Shown here: positions 24,598-35,063 of the stretch, piece by piece
How the letters are laid out: every line of letters begins with the position of its first letter
Numbering within the stretch: the first letter of the stretch is position 1
Assembly (NCBI GenBank): GCA_949288725.1
Contig: CASELF010000027.1
Location: 153,487-196,872, forward strand
Source: an uncultured bacterium
GTDB lineage: Bacteria > Cyanobacteriota > Vampirovibrionia > Gastranaerophilales > Gastranaerophilaceae
Reading direction: 5' to 3'
Length of the DNA stretch: 43,386 nt
The notes under the pieces: model-generated
What the model was told of the DNA's origin: nothing
What the model saw: the letters and a program-made list of their open reading frames with translations, nothing else
Database searches by the model: none
Program-made: the position numbers and the translations under genes

Positions 24598-27123
24598 TTA
24601 TAATGACTTTCTTTCAACTTCTTCAGTAGTTGAAACTTCTATGATATCACCAACTTCAATATCATTAAATTTACTGAATGAAATACCACATTCAAAACCT
24701 TGTGCAACTTCTTTAACATCATCCTTAAATCGTTTCAACTGATCAATTGCGCCTCTAAAGATTTCCTGACCATTTCTATAAACCACAGCATCCTTAGAAC
24801 GAACAATCTTGCCTTCGGTAACATAACATCCGGCAATTCTATTTGTCTTACCGATAGTAAATACCTGACGAACCTCAGCCTTACCAAGTTCAACTTCTTT
24901 AATTTCAGGTTCAAGCAATGAAAGTAAGGTTTTTTCAATATCTTCAAGTAATTGATATATAATATCATATTTCTTAATAGTAACACCTTCTCTCTCAGCA
25001 GAAGCAAGGGCATTACTATCTTCCTTGACAGAAAATCCTAAAATCAAAGCATTTGAAGCCGCAGCAAGCATAACATCAGCCTCTGAAATATCTCCGACAC
25101 CAACGTGAATAATTTTTGTAATAATTTCTTTTGATTCAACACCTGCAATAGCCTGAGCGACTGCCTCTGCTGAACCATGAGTATTTGCCTTGATAATCAA
25201 GTTCAATTGCGGAATATCATCATCACCTGCAACAGACTCTCTTCTGATATGGGCAGGAAGCATAGCCTCTAACCTTGAATTACGTTCTTTTTCTTTTCTT
25301 TCGGCAACAATAGCCTTCATTTCCTTTTCATTTTTCACAACTTCAAAATGATCACCTGCCTGAGGAACTTCTGACAAACCTAAAACCTCAACAGGAGTAG
25401 AAGGCTCTGCTTTTTGAATTCTTTCTCCACTATCAGATAACAACGCACGAACCCTGCCGCAAGCCGTACCTACAACAATACAGTTTCCTGCTCTTAATGT
25501 ACCATTTTGAACTAACAAAGTTGCAACAGGACCTTTTCCTTTATCAAGATTTGCTTCAATAACAACACCAGACGCTTCAGACTTAGGATTTGCTCTCAAA
25601 TCTTGAACATCTGCAACTAATAAAATATATTCCAATAACTCATCAATACCTGTACCTTGAAGTGCAGAAACCTTGACAGTAATTGTATCTCCGCCCCAAT
25701 CTTCAGGAACAAGTCCGTGTTCTGTTAATTGCTGCAATACCTTATCCGGATTAGCACCAGGCTTATCAATCTTGTTAACTGCAACAATAATAGGAATTTC
25801 GGCAGCCTTTGCATGGTTTATTGCTTCAATTGTTTGAGGCATTATACCATCATCTGCTGCAACTACAAGAATTGCAATATCCGTTGCCTTTGCACCTCTT
25901 GCACGCATTTCCGTAAACGCTTCGTGACCCGGAGTATCCAAAAATACAATTTTCTTATCATGATTATCACCGAGATAAACAGTATAAGCACCTATTGACT
26001 GCGTAATACCACCAACTTCAGTTGCAACAATTTTGTGTTTTGATGCTCTGATGCTGTCTAATAATGTAGTTTTACCGTGGTCAACGTGACCCATAATACT
26101 TATTACAGGAGCTCTTTTCTTTAATAATTTTTTATCAACTTCTGTTAAAGCCTTGGCTTTTTCCTCTTTTTCAAGTTCCTGTTCAATATAAGCATCTAAA
26201 TCTTCTTCCAGAACTTCTAAACCATACTCGTCACAAACTTTTTTAATAACATCAACATCAATAAGTTGGTTGACAGTAGCCATAACCCCGTGTAACATCA
26301 AGAACTTGACAATTTCTGCAGGTGTTTTGTTGATTTTTTCTGACAATTCAGAAATTGTCATTGCTTGATTTACAACAATTTGCTTAACTTCTTCAACCTC
26401 TTTAACCTTTGCAACTTTTTTCTTATGATGTTGAGCAGCAGCCTTTTCTAATGAAATTCTTTCTTGTTCTTCTTTTCTGTTAAAATCTTTATCTTTTTTC
26501 TTTGTATCTGAACGGCGTTTAGAATTTGATGCTGCTGAAGGTTTATTTTCATAAATTTCTTGAGGGATAATACGACGTTGTATAGGCTTTTTAGATGAAA
26601 AATCTCTGCCTTCACCCTTGTCACCTTTTTTATCGTTTAAAGGTTTATCACCCTTCGAAAAAGGCTTTTTATCACCGTCAATAGTTTTTTTATTCAACGG
26701 TTTTCTTGCAGGTTTTTCGATACTTTTTGGTTCTGAAGCAACAGGCTTTTTAGGTGCGCGTCTAACAATTTCAAGCCTGCTTACAACCTTTGTCTCTGCC
26801 TTTTTAGGGCGTTCAACAACCTGAATTTTTTCAACCTTTTTAGGTTCTTCTTTTTCAACTTTTTCTTCCGGAACAGGCTCTTTTACCGGTGCTACGTCTT
26901 CTGTTTGTTTTGGTTTTTTAACAACAAAAGCCTTTGGTTTTTGAACCTTCTTAACTCCGCCATTTGCAATAAATTCTTTCAATCTGCGTATTTGATCGAA
27001 AGTAACAGTACTTGAATGGGTTTTATTTGTCACCCCGAGTTGTGCAAACTTCTCCACAACCTCTTTACTAGGTAACCCTAATTCTTTTGCTAATTCACTT
27101 ATTCTAACTGTTTCGTAACCCAT
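24598..27123 (-). CDS. infB: Translation initiation factor IF-2
   Basis: The 841-residue GTPase places initiator tRNA on the ribosome. An N-terminal IF2-N domain ([19 protein letters not shown]) is followed by about 190 residues of Lys/Pro/Glu-rich linker and a second IF2-N-like segment ([19 protein letters not shown]). The G domain has [28 protein letters not shown] and [13 protein letters not shown]. Domains II to IV complete the protein to the C-terminus. Length is as expected for bacteria with a long N-terminal arm. The start codon overlaps the end of ylxR by 20 bp. Confidence 0.98.
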   Translation of the reverse strand: MGYETVRISELAKELGLPSKEVVEKFAQLGVTNKTHSSTVTFDQIRRLKEFIANGGVKKVQKPKAFVVKKPKQTEDVAPVKEPVPEEKVEKEEPKKVEKIQVVERPKKAETKVVSRLEIVRRAPKKPVASEPKSIEKPARKPLNKKTIDGDKKPFSKGDKPLNDKKGDKGEGRDFSSKKPIQRRIIPQEIYENKPSAASNSKRRSDTKKKDKDFNRKEEQERISLEKAAAQHHKKKVAKVKEVEEVKQIVVNQAMTISELSEKINKTPAEIVKFLMLHGVMATVNQLIDVDVIKKVCDEYGLEVLEEDLDAYIEQELEKEEKAKALTEVDKKLLKKRAPVISIMGHVDHGKTTLLDSIRASKHKIVATEVGGITQSIGAYTVYLGDNHDKKIVFLDTPGHEAFTEMRARGAKATDIAILVVAADDGIMPQTIEAINHAKAAEIPIIVAVNKIDKPGANPDKVLQQLTEHGLVPEDWGGDTITVKVSALQGTGIDELLEYILLVADVQDLRANPKSEASGVVIEANLDKGKGPVATLLVQNGTLRAGNCIVVGTACGRVRALLSDSGERIQKAEPSTPVEVLGLSEVPQAGDHFEVVKNEKEMKAIVAERKEKERNSRLEAMLPAHIRRESVAGDDDIPQLNLIIKANTHGSAEAVAQAIAGVESKEIITKIIHVGVGDISEADVMLAAASNALILGFSVKEDSNALASAEREGVTIKKYDIIYQLLEDIEKTLLSLLEPEIKEVELGKAEVRQVFTIGKTNRIAGCYVTEGKIVRSKDAVVYRNGQEIFRGAIDQLKRFKDDVKEVAQGFECGISFSKFNDIEVGDIIEVSTTEEVERKSL

Positions 27124-27358
27124 TTAGTATTTGTCCTTTCAATTCGTTTGGTACAGGGGCTTTCAGATGTTTTGAAATCTTATTTTTCTTAAAAGCCTTC
27201 TCAATACACGCTTCATTATAGCAAAGATATGCTGATCTGCCAAATGTTAAGGAATCAGGATTTATTTTCAGCGACCCGTCTGAATTATCGACAGTAATTT
27301 TCATCAAATCTTTTCTATCTTTTATCTGCCAACATCCAATACAACGTCTTTCTGTCAC
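27104..27358 (-). CDS. ylxR: YlxR (RnpM) family RNA-binding protein
   Basis: The 84-residue protein has RRCIGCWQIKDRKDLMKI and GRSAYLCYNEACIEKAFKK, the conserved core of YlxR/DUF448. In Bacillus this protein binds RNase P RNA. It usually lies between nusA and infB. Here infB follows, but the upstream neighbour is prfA and no nusA is present. The start is GTG 27358, 12 bp after prfA, with AGAGG 8 nt upstream. Confidence 0.92.
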   Translation of the reverse strand: MTERRCIGCWQIKDRKDLMKITVDNSDGSLKINPDSLTFGRSAYLCYNEACIEKAFKKNKISKHLKAPVPNELKGQILNGLRNS

Positions 27359-27370
27359 CTGCTAACCTCT

Positions 27371-28453
27371 TTATTCGACCTGCGCCAATTTTTCTAATTT
27401 CAACTTTTGGTCGTATTCTACCAACAAATCAATCAACTCATCAAGTTCGCCGTCAATTACCGTCCAAACATTGAGGTTATGATTTAATCTGTGATCTGTC
27501 AACCTTCCTTGTGGGAAATTATATGTTCTGATACGTTCTGAGCGATCACCTGAACCGACCTGAGAACGTCTTAGGTCTGTAATTTCTTTGTTTTGCTTTT
27601 GGACTTCCATATCATAAAGTTTTGCTTTAAGGATTTCTAAAGCACGCTCTTTGTTTTGTAATTGAGAACGTTCTTCTGTACAGAAAATCATTATTCCTGT
27701 AGGTTTGTGAAATACCCTTGCCGCTGTTTCAACTTTGTTAACGTTTTGTCCTCCGGCACCACCTGATCTTGCCGTTGTAATTTCAACATCATTCATATTC
27801 AGATTAACTTCGACATCATCAACCTGAGGCATAACTGCAACTGTTGCAGTTGAAGTATGAACACGACCTTGAGATTCTGTTGCCGGTACTCTCTGAACTC
27901 TATGAACTCCTGATTCGTACTTCAATCTTGAATAAATCGCATCACCTTTCATAGAAATAATTACTTCTGAAACTCCGCCTGCTTCACAATCTGTTTTGCT
28001 TAAAATTTGAGTTTGCCAACCCATTTTATCGGCATAACGTAAATACATACGCATTAAATCACCGGCAAATATATTGGCTTCATCTCCACCTGCGCCACCT
28101 CTGATTTCTAATATAATATCTTTGTCATCCATCGGATCGCGAGGAAGAAGAAGAACTTTCATTCTTTCTTCAAACTGAGGAAGTTTTGCTTCATTCACCT
28201 CTATTTCATTCTTTAGAAATGAACGCATTTCCTCATCTTTTTCTTCATGAAGCATTTGTTTTGCATCTTCTATTGCTTCGGTTGTTTCTTTCCATTTGTA
28301 ATACAATTCAACCGTTTCTTCCATAGATTTTCTTTGTTTTGACAAATCTCTGAAACGATTATAATCCTGAATTACCTCAGGATTTGACAGTGTTTCGCCT
28401 AATTCTTTATATTTCTTCTCTATTTGAAGTATTTTATCTAACATATCTTTCAT
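27371..28453 (-). CDS. prfA: Peptide chain release factor 1
   Basis: The 360-residue RF1 recognises UAA and UAG and releases the peptide. The class signature [13 protein letters not shown] contains the PAT tripeptide anticodon of RF1 (not the SPF of RF2). [17 protein letters not shown] holds the catalytic GGQ. A coiled-coil first domain and normal length complete the picture. The start ATG 28453 has no ribosome site but carries an extended -10 exactly 6 nt upstream. No prmC gene follows. Confidence 0.98.
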   Translation of the reverse strand: MKDMLDKILQIEKKYKELGETLSNPEVIQDYNRFRDLSKQRKSMEETVELYYKWKETTEAIEDAKQMLHEEKDEEMRSFLKNEIEVNEAKLPQFEERMKVLLLPRDPMDDKDIILEIRGGAGGDEANIFAGDLMRMYLRYADKMGWQTQILSKTDCEAGGVSEVIISMKGDAIYSRLKYESGVHRVQRVPATESQGRVHTSTATVAVMPQVDDVEVNLNMNDVEITTARSGGAGGQNVNKVETAARVFHKPTGIMIFCTEERSQLQNKERALEILKAKLYDMEVQKQNKEITDLRRSQVGSGDRSERIRTYNFPQGRLTDHRLNHNLNVWTVIDGELDELIDLLVEYDQKLKLEKLAQVE

Positions 28454-28459
28454 ATCTGC

Positions 28460-28468
28460 ATAATAACA
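28460..28468 (-). promoter_or_regulatory. Extended -10 placed for a leaderless prfA transcript
   Basis: On the minus strand TGT-TATTAT ends 6 nt before ATG 28453. With no Shine-Dalgarno present, the predicted +1 is the start codon. Confidence 0.55.
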
Positions 28469-28528
28469 AGAACATAAAATTTTTACAAATAATGCTTGCT
28501 CGCAGTATGAATTTTAAGCAACTAAAAA

Positions 28529-29452
28529 TTATAGATTAATCTGCTCTTTCTGTTCTGCTCTAAGTTCTCTAATTTCATCTCGAATATCCGCAGAGCAATT
28601 AGAAATTCTATTATAAACCTGAGAATTTATCTCTCCGCCAATCAACAACAAAATAGAAGTATAGTAAAGCCAAACCATTAAAATAAAAAATGCACCAATT
28701 GTCCCGAAAACAAGGTTATACGTACTTAAATTATTCACATAAACTGAAAATCCCCACGAACCTACCAACCAAAAGATTGTAAAAAAAGCAGTTCCGGGTA
28801 AAGCACTTTTCCTTTTAAATGATTCTTTTCCTTTTAAATCCGGCAAAATATAATAAATTAAAAACGCCATCAAATACAATGCTAAAAATGCAACAGGCCA
28901 ACGTAAAGTTAATAATAGAATTCCGACACCTCTTGTCATTCCAAAATGAGCCATCAAAAATGTTATAATAACCTTACCGAAAATAATTATGTTAATGGTC
29001 AAAAACAGAACCAAGACATTTACAAAAACCATCAAAAATGACAAAACTCTTGTATAAATAAAGTTCCTTGTTTCTTCAACTTTGTAAGCACGATTTAAGC
29101 CTTTCAAAATAACGGCAACACCGTTAGTTGATAAAACAAGAGTTGTTACAATGCCGATAATCGCCATAAGTTTGCCATGATTAAATATCATAGTTTCTTC
29201 CAAAACAGATTTTAAAAGGTTCATCGCCTGATTTGGCATAATTCCTGATAAAACATGCAAAATAGTATCCAGATAAGATCTGTTTCCCATCCAGCCAAAC
29301 ACAGCCATCAAGAAAAGCATAAACGGGAAAATTCCAACAACAAGCATAAATCCCATTTCTGCAGCCATTCCATAAAAGTCATTTTTTATAATTGACTTAA
29401 TTAACCTGACTAAAGCCCTTATACTCTTCTTTTTCAACAACTTCCTTAACAT
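28529..29452 (-). CDS. YihY/BrkB family inner membrane protein
   Basis: The 307-residue protein has six membrane helices and the family's early motif FYGMAAEMGFMLVVGIFPFML. It also has GVAVILKGLNRAY and, near the end, GTIGAFFILMVWLYYTSILLLIGGEIN. The family (once misannotated as RNase BN) is of unsettled function, possibly transport or envelope. The gene overlaps the end of nrnA by 7 bp, so it is translationally coupled to it. Confidence 0.9.
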   Translation of the reverse strand: MLRKLLKKKSIRALVRLIKSIIKNDFYGMAAEMGFMLVVGIFPFMLFLMAVFGWMGNRSYLDTILHVLSGIMPNQAMNLLKSVLEETMIFNHGKLMAIIGIVTTLVLSTNGVAVILKGLNRAYKVEETRNFIYTRVLSFLMVFVNVLVLFLTINIIIFGKVIITFLMAHFGMTRGVGILLLTLRWPVAFLALYLMAFLIYYILPDLKGKESFKRKSALPGTAFFTIFWLVGSWGFSVYVNNLSTYNLVFGTIGAFFILMVWLYYTSILLLIGGEINSQVYNRISNCSADIRDEIRELRAEQKEQINL

Positions 29453-30420
29453 AAATTTTTATTTTTTATTTCTTTTAATATTTGCTTTACCACCTGAACC
29501 GGAGAACCTTTCACAACAGCACCTGCAGCCAACTTATGACCACCACCGCCAAATTGTGAACAAATTTTGGCAACATCTTTTGTCCTACTTCGCATCGAAA
29601 CCTTTGACGATGTTGAATTTAATTCTTTTACGACAAATGCTATTTCTGTTGTCGCTATCGCTCGCAGTTTCTCTGTTAAGCCATCTGTATAATCTTCACC
29701 TTTGCCATTGTTAAATTTCTCCAAATCTTTCTTATACACAATAGTATAAGCGATTTTATCATCATTTACAAATTGCGCCTTATTTATGCAAAAACTCTGG
29801 AATAATACCATTTCTTTTGAAGATGTTTCATAACACATCTGATAAACCTCTGCAGGATTAATTCCATAAGAAAGCAACTTTCCGGAATATTCCATAGTTT
29901 GCTGTGTCGTATTTGAAAATCTAAAACACCCCGTATCTGTCATTATTCCTGTATATAAGCACATCGCACTCTCTTGCGTGAAATGCCAATTCAAAGCCTC
30001 AGAAATTTCGCATAAAACCTCAGCAGTAGCAGCAGCGTACGGACGTATGATATTTAATTTTGCATAACTTGAATTAGTTTCGTGATGGTCAATATTTGCT
30101 GTTTTTTTAGCCTTATGAAATAGAACCTCAGCCCCTGCACATCTGTCAAGCGCTGCAACATCAAGATTTATAACCAAATCATACTCTCTTGATAGGTCTA
30201 AATCATTTATATTTTTCACGAAATTTATATTAGGCAAAAATGCAAATGTTGACGGAACATCAGATACCGCAACCATTTCACAATGTTTTTTGTAATTATC
30301 TTTTATCAAAGCATACAAACCGCACATAGATCCCAAAGTATCACCATCAGGGTTTATATGTGACACTAACAATATGTTTTTCGAATCCTTTATGCTATCA
30401 TTTAATTGTTCAATAACCAT
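29446..30420 (-). CDS. nrnA: DHH-family bifunctional oligoribonuclease / PAP phosphatase
   Basis: From ATG 30420 the protein has 324 residues. The DHH domain shows LLVSHINPDGDTLGSM, NLDVAALDRCAG and NIDHHETN. The DHHA1 domain ends with GGGGHKLAAGA. NrnA degrades short RNA oligomers (and dephosphorylates pAp) in species lacking Orn. An in-frame ATG lies 6 nt upstream (30426), but the -10 hexamer ends exactly 6 nt before ATG 30420, so I prefer the latter. It is divergent from the dciA-like gene and followed by yihY with a 7-bp overlap. With the PHP enzyme of the rny operon it could complete RNA decay to mononucleotides. Confidence 0.92.
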   Translation of the reverse strand: MVIEQLNDSIKDSKNILLVSHINPDGDTLGSMCGLYALIKDNYKKHCEMVAVSDVPSTFAFLPNINFVKNINDLDLSREYDLVINLDVAALDRCAGAEVLFHKAKKTANIDHHETNSSYAKLNIIRPYAAATAEVLCEISEALNWHFTQESAMCLYTGIMTDTGCFRFSNTTQQTMEYSGKLLSYGINPAEVYQMCYETSSKEMVLFQSFCINKAQFVNDDKIAYTIVYKKDLEKFNNGKGEDYTDGLTEKLRAIATTEIAFVVKELNSTSSKVSMRSRTKDVAKICSQFGGGGHKLAAGAVVKGSPVQVVKQILKEIKNKNLC

Positions 30421-30426
30421 TCTCAT

Positions 30427-30435
30427 ATTCTAGCA
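30427..30435 (-). promoter_or_regulatory. Extended -10 placed for a leaderless nrnA transcript
   Basis: On the minus strand TGC-TAGAAT ends 6 nt before ATG 30420. No ribosome site is present. The hexamer ends right before the alternative ATG at 30426, which would therefore not be in the transcript. Confidence 0.55.
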
Positions 30436-30458
30436 CAAAAAAATATTCTATAAAAATT

Positions 30459-30800
30459 ATGAAAAAAATCCTTTATACAAAATTTAAAAATATAGATGAA
30501 GTTATCGCTGAATTAGCAAAACAAACTGCAATCCGAAAAGCAATGACAAGAGCCAATCTTTGCAAGTTCTGGAACAAAGTCGCAGGAGAAAAATTTGCAC
30601 AAAATTCAAAACCATATTCCATGATAAAAGGTTCTATTATGGTAATTGCCTGCAAAACTCCCGTTGTCGCTCAAGAACTTATGCTAAAAAAAACTCAACT
30701 TCTTATAAGATTTAAACCCTATGTTGAATCATTAAATATGAAATTGACAGATCTTAGATTTGACGCAAAAAAATGGGTTGATGATGAAAACCAACAATAA
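30459..30800 (+). CDS. DUF721 / DciA-like protein
   Basis: The 113 residues fit the DUF721 family: an N-terminal helical part (FKNIDEVIAELAKQ, LCKFWNKVAGE), then YSMIKGSIMVIACKTPVVAQELMLKKTQLL, matching the KH-like core. DciA proteins load or help the replicative helicase DnaB in bacteria that lack DnaC/DnaI. I infer that role from family membership. No Shine-Dalgarno precedes the ATG. A -10-like TATAAA lies very near, so it might also be leaderless, but the spacing differs from the other cases. It is divergent from nrnA with only 38 bp between start codons. Confidence 0.75.
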   Translation: MKKILYTKFKNIDEVIAELAKQTAIRKAMTRANLCKFWNKVAGEKFAQNSKPYSMIKGSIMVIACKTPVVAQELMLKKTQLLIRFKPYVESLNMKLTDLRFDAKKWVDDENQQ

Positions 30801-30840
30801 CCCATTTTCTAAATTTTATTTTATTATCAAATCAATTGTT

Positions 30841-31599
30841 TTATAATTTTTCAATCTGTATATTTCCCTTATCATCATAATAAGTTCTTTTAAGGTGCTG
30901 CAATTTTGTAGAATCCGTAAGACTTGTTACAATGCTATATAACACATAACAATTTTTCTCCTCTAACGAACAATTCCCGGCACTTTTTTCAAAAGTTAAA
31001 TAAGATTTATAAGGTCCTCTTTTATTAACAAGTACTCTATTTCCTTCATAATAGAAAACTTTGTTGTAAATATTTTTGCTAACAAAATAATCTGCAACAT
31101 CTTTACCTGATTGAAAATCTCTATATTTGGGCGCACTAACAATTGTTTTAACAGAATCTCTGCTAACAGTATCAGCCTCTTCAACTATAGTCTTTGCAAA
31201 CGGACCGACAATAAAGAAGGTTCCCATTGTAATACAAAATGGCAGCACTATACACAGAAAAATCAACCCGAAAGGACTAACAATACCCCAAATTTTCTGA
31301 ACCTGGGTAAACTGCTCTAAACTTTCCCATTTTTTACCATACCAAGCCCATTCATTACCATGTCGTCCGACATAAACAGCTAATATAATATTCAAAATAA
31401 AAAATACAATTCCTAAGAAAGGAAGATTTGTTAAAATCGAAAACAGAAGCATTATCAAAAATGTTGGCCAAAACTCTTTCCAAGCACCATTGAAACTTGC
31501 CCAAATAAAATTAAGAAAAAATGCACCCCAGTTAAATTTTAGCAATTCTTCGTCTATTTGTTGCTGCAAAGTTTTTTCTTCATCCAAATTTCTATACAT
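30841..31599 (-). CDS. DUF2628-like membrane protein
   Basis: From ATG 31599 the product has 252 residues. The N-terminal part (LLKFNWGAFFLNFIWASFNGAWKEF, by segments) resembles DUF2628, with hydrophobic helices at about 20-35, 42-74 and 103-135. The C-terminal 110 residues form a soluble domain with two cysteines (SAGNCSLEEKNCYVLY) that may form a disulphide outside the membrane. Function unknown. The upstream GTG at 31611 is possible, but GGGGGGAAG directly before ATG 31599 is the likelier ribosome site. Confidence 0.65.
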   Translation of the reverse strand: MYRNLDEEKTLQQQIDEELLKFNWGAFFLNFIWASFNGAWKEFWPTFLIMLLFSILTNLPFLGIVFFILNIILAVYVGRHGNEWAWYGKKWESLEQFTQVQKIWGIVSPFGLIFLCIVLPFCITMGTFFIVGPFAKTIVEEADTVSRDSVKTIVSAPKYRDFQSGKDVADYFVSKNIYNKVFYYEGNRVLVNKRGPYKSYLTFEKSAGNCSLEEKNCYVLYSIVTSLTDSTKLQHLKRTYYDDKGNIQIEKL

Positions 31600-31659
31600 T
31601 CTTCCCCCCACATAAACAATATTGAAATTCTATCAACATGACATAAAAAAAGTCAATAT

Positions 31660-32097
31660 TTAACGAATTTTACGAAAAAAATCTGCCAAAATTTTATCAC
31701 ATTCTTTTTCCATAATACCGCCATAAACCTGAATTTTAGAATTTGATGTTTTTCGCAAATCAATTGAAGAATTAAATGCACCATAATTCATATCATAACT
31801 TCCAAAATAGACCTTGCTTATTCTTGATTGTAAAATAGCCCACCCGCACATTGGACAAGGTTCCAAAGTAACATAAAGTTCACACCCGTCAAGTCGCCAA
31901 TTATTTAACACTTTTTCCGCTTTTCTGATAGCAAGAATTTCAGCATGAGAAGTTATATCGTTATCTTTTTCTCTGGTATTATGCGAACAAGCAATGATTT
32001 CGTTACCATTTACAACAACTGCACCTACAGGAATATCTTCTCCTGATTTTAAAGCTTCCTCAAGCGCAATTTGCATATAATCATTCGTCGTCTTCAT
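31660..32097 (-). CDS. tadA: tRNA-specific adenosine deaminase
   Basis: The 145-residue enzyme converts A34 of tRNA-Arg(ACG) to inosine. The zinc site is complete: H51-A-E53 (TSHAEILAIRKA) and PCPMCGWAI with C81 and C84. The N-terminus MKTTNDYMQIALEEALKSG aligns with Bacillus TadA, supporting ATG 32097. A GTG at 32106 is in frame but less likely. The start overlaps the histidine kinase by 17 bp, so it is coupled to it. Confidence 0.93.
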   Translation of the reverse strand: MKTTNDYMQIALEEALKSGEDIPVGAVVVNGNEIIACSHNTREKDNDITSHAEILAIRKAEKVLNNWRLDGCELYVTLEPCPMCGWAILQSRISKVYFGSYDMNYGAFNSSIDLRKTSNSKIQVYGGIMEKECDKILADFFRKIR

Positions 32098-33781
32098 CTT
32101 CTTCACTTCCGGCGATATTTAGAGTAATTTTTGCAATAAATCCAAACTCATCAGTTGAAAATAATTCAATTTTACCATTCATTGCCTCAATCAAGCCTTT
32201 TACAATAAACAATCCCAAACCTGTTCCTCTTGTTGTTCTTGTCATATTGTCATCAAGTCTTACAAATTTTTCAAAAAGTCTTTGCAACGTTTTGTCAGGA
32301 ATCTTATCGCAAGAATTCTTTACTTCAACAACAACCTTATTTTCTACAAGTTGTACATCTACAAGAATTGGCATTTCAGGATATGAATATTTTACAGCAT
32401 TTTCGAAAAGATTTATAAATACCTGCTCTAATCTGCCTTTATCTGCAATTACCATAGGTATATTATCAGGCATATTTACAATAATCTCATGTCCGTTTCG
32501 CTTGCGTAGCAACAGTTCGGCTTTTTCAAGAACTTTATCCAATTTGACATCTTCATTTGTTGTTCTTAAACGCATTCCCTCAATATCCGGAATAGTAAGC
32601 AAATCTTCTATCAAACGATTTAATTGTTCTGTTTGCTCTTTGATTATTCTTAAAGATTTTTGTTTTGTTTCTTCATCAATTACAATATCTTGCCTCATAA
32701 GTCTTGAAGTATAACCCTGAATACTTGTTAACGGGGTTCTTAACTCGTGACTTACCGTATCTAAAAGATTTGAACGAAATTCATTCAATTGTTTTAATTC
32801 AATATTCTTACGCTTCAATTCACGATAAGATTTGTGAATTTCAGATGCCATATTATTAAATTCATTTGCTAAAAATACTATTTCAAAAGGTGTGAACGAA
32901 GTGTTTAAAAGACGTATTTGCCTTTGATAGTTACCCTTTGAAAGTGCTATAATTGCTTTGAATAACTGTCTTATATTAATATACAAATAATAAATATAAA
33001 AACCAATCAAAACCATCATTGCTAAAATTGCACTTAATACAGATAAAACAATTTTTATCCTGTTATCAATAATGGCCTTTTTTGCAATTTTTTCTGTTGT
33101 ATTAACAACAATAGTTAAATCTGGATTTGTTTTATGCAAATACAAAACAGGACGATTCTTTTCATCCCCAATCATTACAGGATTATTTTCAATTTTTTCA
33201 TCAGGAAGCAACTCTAATGTTTCCTTGTAAACTTCAGGGGTAAAATTGTGGGCAGATAAAAGATGATTATTTTTATCAATAATATAAATCTGCCTGTTAT
33301 CTTGCTCCAAAGACTTAAACAACTCGCCCTGCCAAGCAGAAGGTCTATATATTGCAGCCAAATATGAACCATCTTTCATTTTAGCAGACAAAACAGTTTC
33401 TTCCTTCATATATGCTTCTGCACTTAATTTTGCCAATTCTTTTTCATCTTTTGCAATAATAAGATCATCACAATCAGGATACTTATTTTCAATATCAGCA
33501 ATAAATTTCAACTTCTGTGCCTTTGTCGGAAAATAATCCAAAGTATCCGCCATTTGAGATAATGCTGATTCATTTGCCTTAATAAAGAAATCTACTTCAT
33601 CAGAAACCATTGCAGCAACAAGAATTGCAGATTCTCGCAATTGTCTTCTCAATGATTGCTGGTTAATATTATTGATTATAAAACCGCTTATAGACATCGG
33701 AATTACAACAGCAATAAAAAATACTATCGCAATCTGTTCAATAATCTTTAATCTTTTTAATCCGTAACTGTATTTTTTCAT
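32081..33781 (-). CDS. Sensor histidine kinase
   Basis: The 566-residue protein has two membrane helices (about 14-35 and 244-268) around an extracytoplasmic sensor region of about 205 residues, probably Cache-like. A HAMP linker and HisKA box follow, with DTVSHELRTPLTS (phospho-acceptor H345). The HATPase domain has N-box IFVNLFENAVKY-like residues, then GTGLGLFIVKGL. The C-terminus is acidic (SEEDEDDE). ATG 33781, 7 bp after the response regulator stop, is chosen over GTG 33802, which would overlap it. It forms a two-component pair with the preceding gene. The signal is unknown. Confidence 0.92.
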   Translation of the reverse strand: MKKYSYGLKRLKIIEQIAIVFFIAVVIPMSISGFIINNINQQSLRRQLRESAILVAAMVSDEVDFFIKANESALSQMADTLDYFPTKAQKLKFIADIENKYPDCDDLIIAKDEKELAKLSAEAYMKEETVLSAKMKDGSYLAAIYRPSAWQGELFKSLEQDNRQIYIIDKNNHLLSAHNFTPEVYKETLELLPDEKIENNPVMIGDEKNRPVLYLHKTNPDLTIVVNTTEKIAKKAIIDNRIKIVLSVLSAILAMMVLIGFYIYYLYINIRQLFKAIIALSKGNYQRQIRLLNTSFTPFEIVFLANEFNNMASEIHKSYRELKRKNIELKQLNEFRSNLLDTVSHELRTPLTSIQGYTSRLMRQDIVIDEETKQKSLRIIKEQTEQLNRLIEDLLTIPDIEGMRLRTTNEDVKLDKVLEKAELLLRKRNGHEIIVNMPDNIPMVIADKGRLEQVFINLFENAVKYSYPEMPILVDVQLVENKVVVEVKNSCDKIPDKTLQRLFEKFVRLDDNMTRTTRGTGLGLFIVKGLIEAMNGKIELFSTDEFGFIAKITLNIAGSEEDEDDE

Positions 33782-33788
33782 AACTTTA

Positions 33789-34505
33789 CTACGCCTGACC
33801 AAACGGCGTTAATTTATACCCTACATTAGTAACCGTATGAAGATACTTAGGCTCCTTCGGATTAACTTCAATTTTATTTCTCAAGCCTCCTACATGAACT
33901 CTGAGCATTCTTACATCTTCATTACTATCATAACCCCAAACTTCATCTAACAATGTCGCAAGTGTAACCGCAGTATTGAAATGCTGCATTAAACAATATA
34001 AAATTTCAAACTCGGTAGGAGTTAACTTAACCCTGTGATTAACAATCACACACTCTAAAGACTCAGGAAATATTGCAATGTCACCTGATTGCAAAATTTC
34101 ATTTGATAAAGGATTATCCTGCTCAAGATTAACACTATTTCGTCTCAACAATACCCTAATTCTTAATAAAACTTCTTGAATATCAAATGGCTTAACTAAA
34201 TAATCATCAGCCCCGCAATCAAACCCTGTCGTTTTATCTTCAATAGTACCTTTTGCAGTTAACAATAATACAGGAATAGCCAATTTTGCCTGTCTGATAT
34301 TACGACAAACCTCAAATCCGTTCATCTTAGGCATCATAACATCAAGCAAAATAATATCATAAGTATTATTCAATGCTTTGTTTAGCCCTTCCATACCATC
34401 TTTTGCGGTATCCACGAAATATCCGCTGCTGGCAATATCAAACTCCAACAACTCTCTTATTTCATCATCATCATCAACTATCAAAACTCTTTTTTGCGAT
34501 TCCAT
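33789..34505 (-). CDS. OmpR/PhoB-family response regulator
   Basis: The 238 residues have a receiver domain with acidic pocket DDDDE, phospho-acceptor D55 in LLDVMMPKMNGFEV, and conserved T and K in LLLTAKG and YLVKPFD. A winged-helix DNA-binding domain follows (LTPTEFEILYCLMQH, VWGYDSNEDVRMLRVHVGGLRNKI). GAGGAAA lies 11 nt upstream of the ATG. It is the first gene of the pair with the kinase. The regulon cannot be read from this window. Confidence 0.95.
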   Translation of the reverse strand: MESQKRVLIVDDDDEIRELLEFDIASSGYFVDTAKDGMEGLNKALNNTYDIILLDVMMPKMNGFEVCRNIRQAKLAIPVLLLTAKGTIEDKTTGFDCGADDYLVKPFDIQEVLLRIRVLLRRNSVNLEQDNPLSNEILQSGDIAIFPESLECVIVNHRVKLTPTEFEILYCLMQHFNTAVTLATLLDEVWGYDSNEDVRMLRVHVGGLRNKIEVNPKEPKYLHTVTNVGYKLTPFGQA

Positions 34506-34586
34506 TAGTTATATTTCCTCTATTTATTACTGATTGTACAAAATAATAAAATTTTTTTCAACAATAAATAAAGAAACTTAAATTAA

Positions 34587-35063
34587 CTAACCAATCACAT
34601 AAAGATGAAATACGTAAGCATAAATTATACCAAATAAAGCCCCAACAAAAACTTCAAAAGGAGTATGCCCAAGAAGTTCTTTAAGCTTGCCGCCTACAGA
34701 CTGTAAATCATGATAATAAAAATCTTCCATCATACGATTAAGGCAAGCAGCAGTTTTTCCTGCAGCACGTCTTAAACCTGCAGCATCGTACATAATTATT
34801 AAAGAGAAGCCTAATGATACCGCAAACAAAGGTGAATCAAAGCCCTCCAATATACCGACAGCCGTAGATAAAGCCATTACTCCTGCAGAATGAGAACTTG
34901 GCATTCCGCCGGTTGTTGTAAAAATCTTAAAATTAATCTTTTTATTTCTTATTGTAAAAACTATAAATTTTATAACCTGTGCAAAAAATGCCGAAGTAAC
35001 ACCACTGATAATAACCTCGTATCCATTACCTGCAATCAAATTTCTTAAAACTTCAATATTCAT
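34587..35063 (-). CDS. DUF212 / divergent PAP2 family membrane protein
   Basis: The 158 residues contain TTTGGMPSSHSAGVMALSTAVG and LRRAAGKTAACLNRM, the features of the YuiD/DUF212 family distantly related to PAP2 phosphatases. Three to four membrane helices are seen. Its start overlaps the stop of ispA by 4 bp (ATGA). In cyanobacteria the same family often lies directly behind crtE, so a role in isoprenoid diphosphate or lipid-phosphate turnover is inferred. Confidence 0.88.
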   Translation of the reverse strand: MNIEVLRNLIAGNGYEVIISGVTSAFFAQVIKFIVFTIRNKKINFKIFTTTGGMPSSHSAGVMALSTAVGILEGFDSPLFAVSLGFSLIIMYDAAGLRRAAGKTAACLNRMMEDFYYHDLQSVGGKLKELLGHTPFEVFVGALFGIIYAYVFHLYVIG

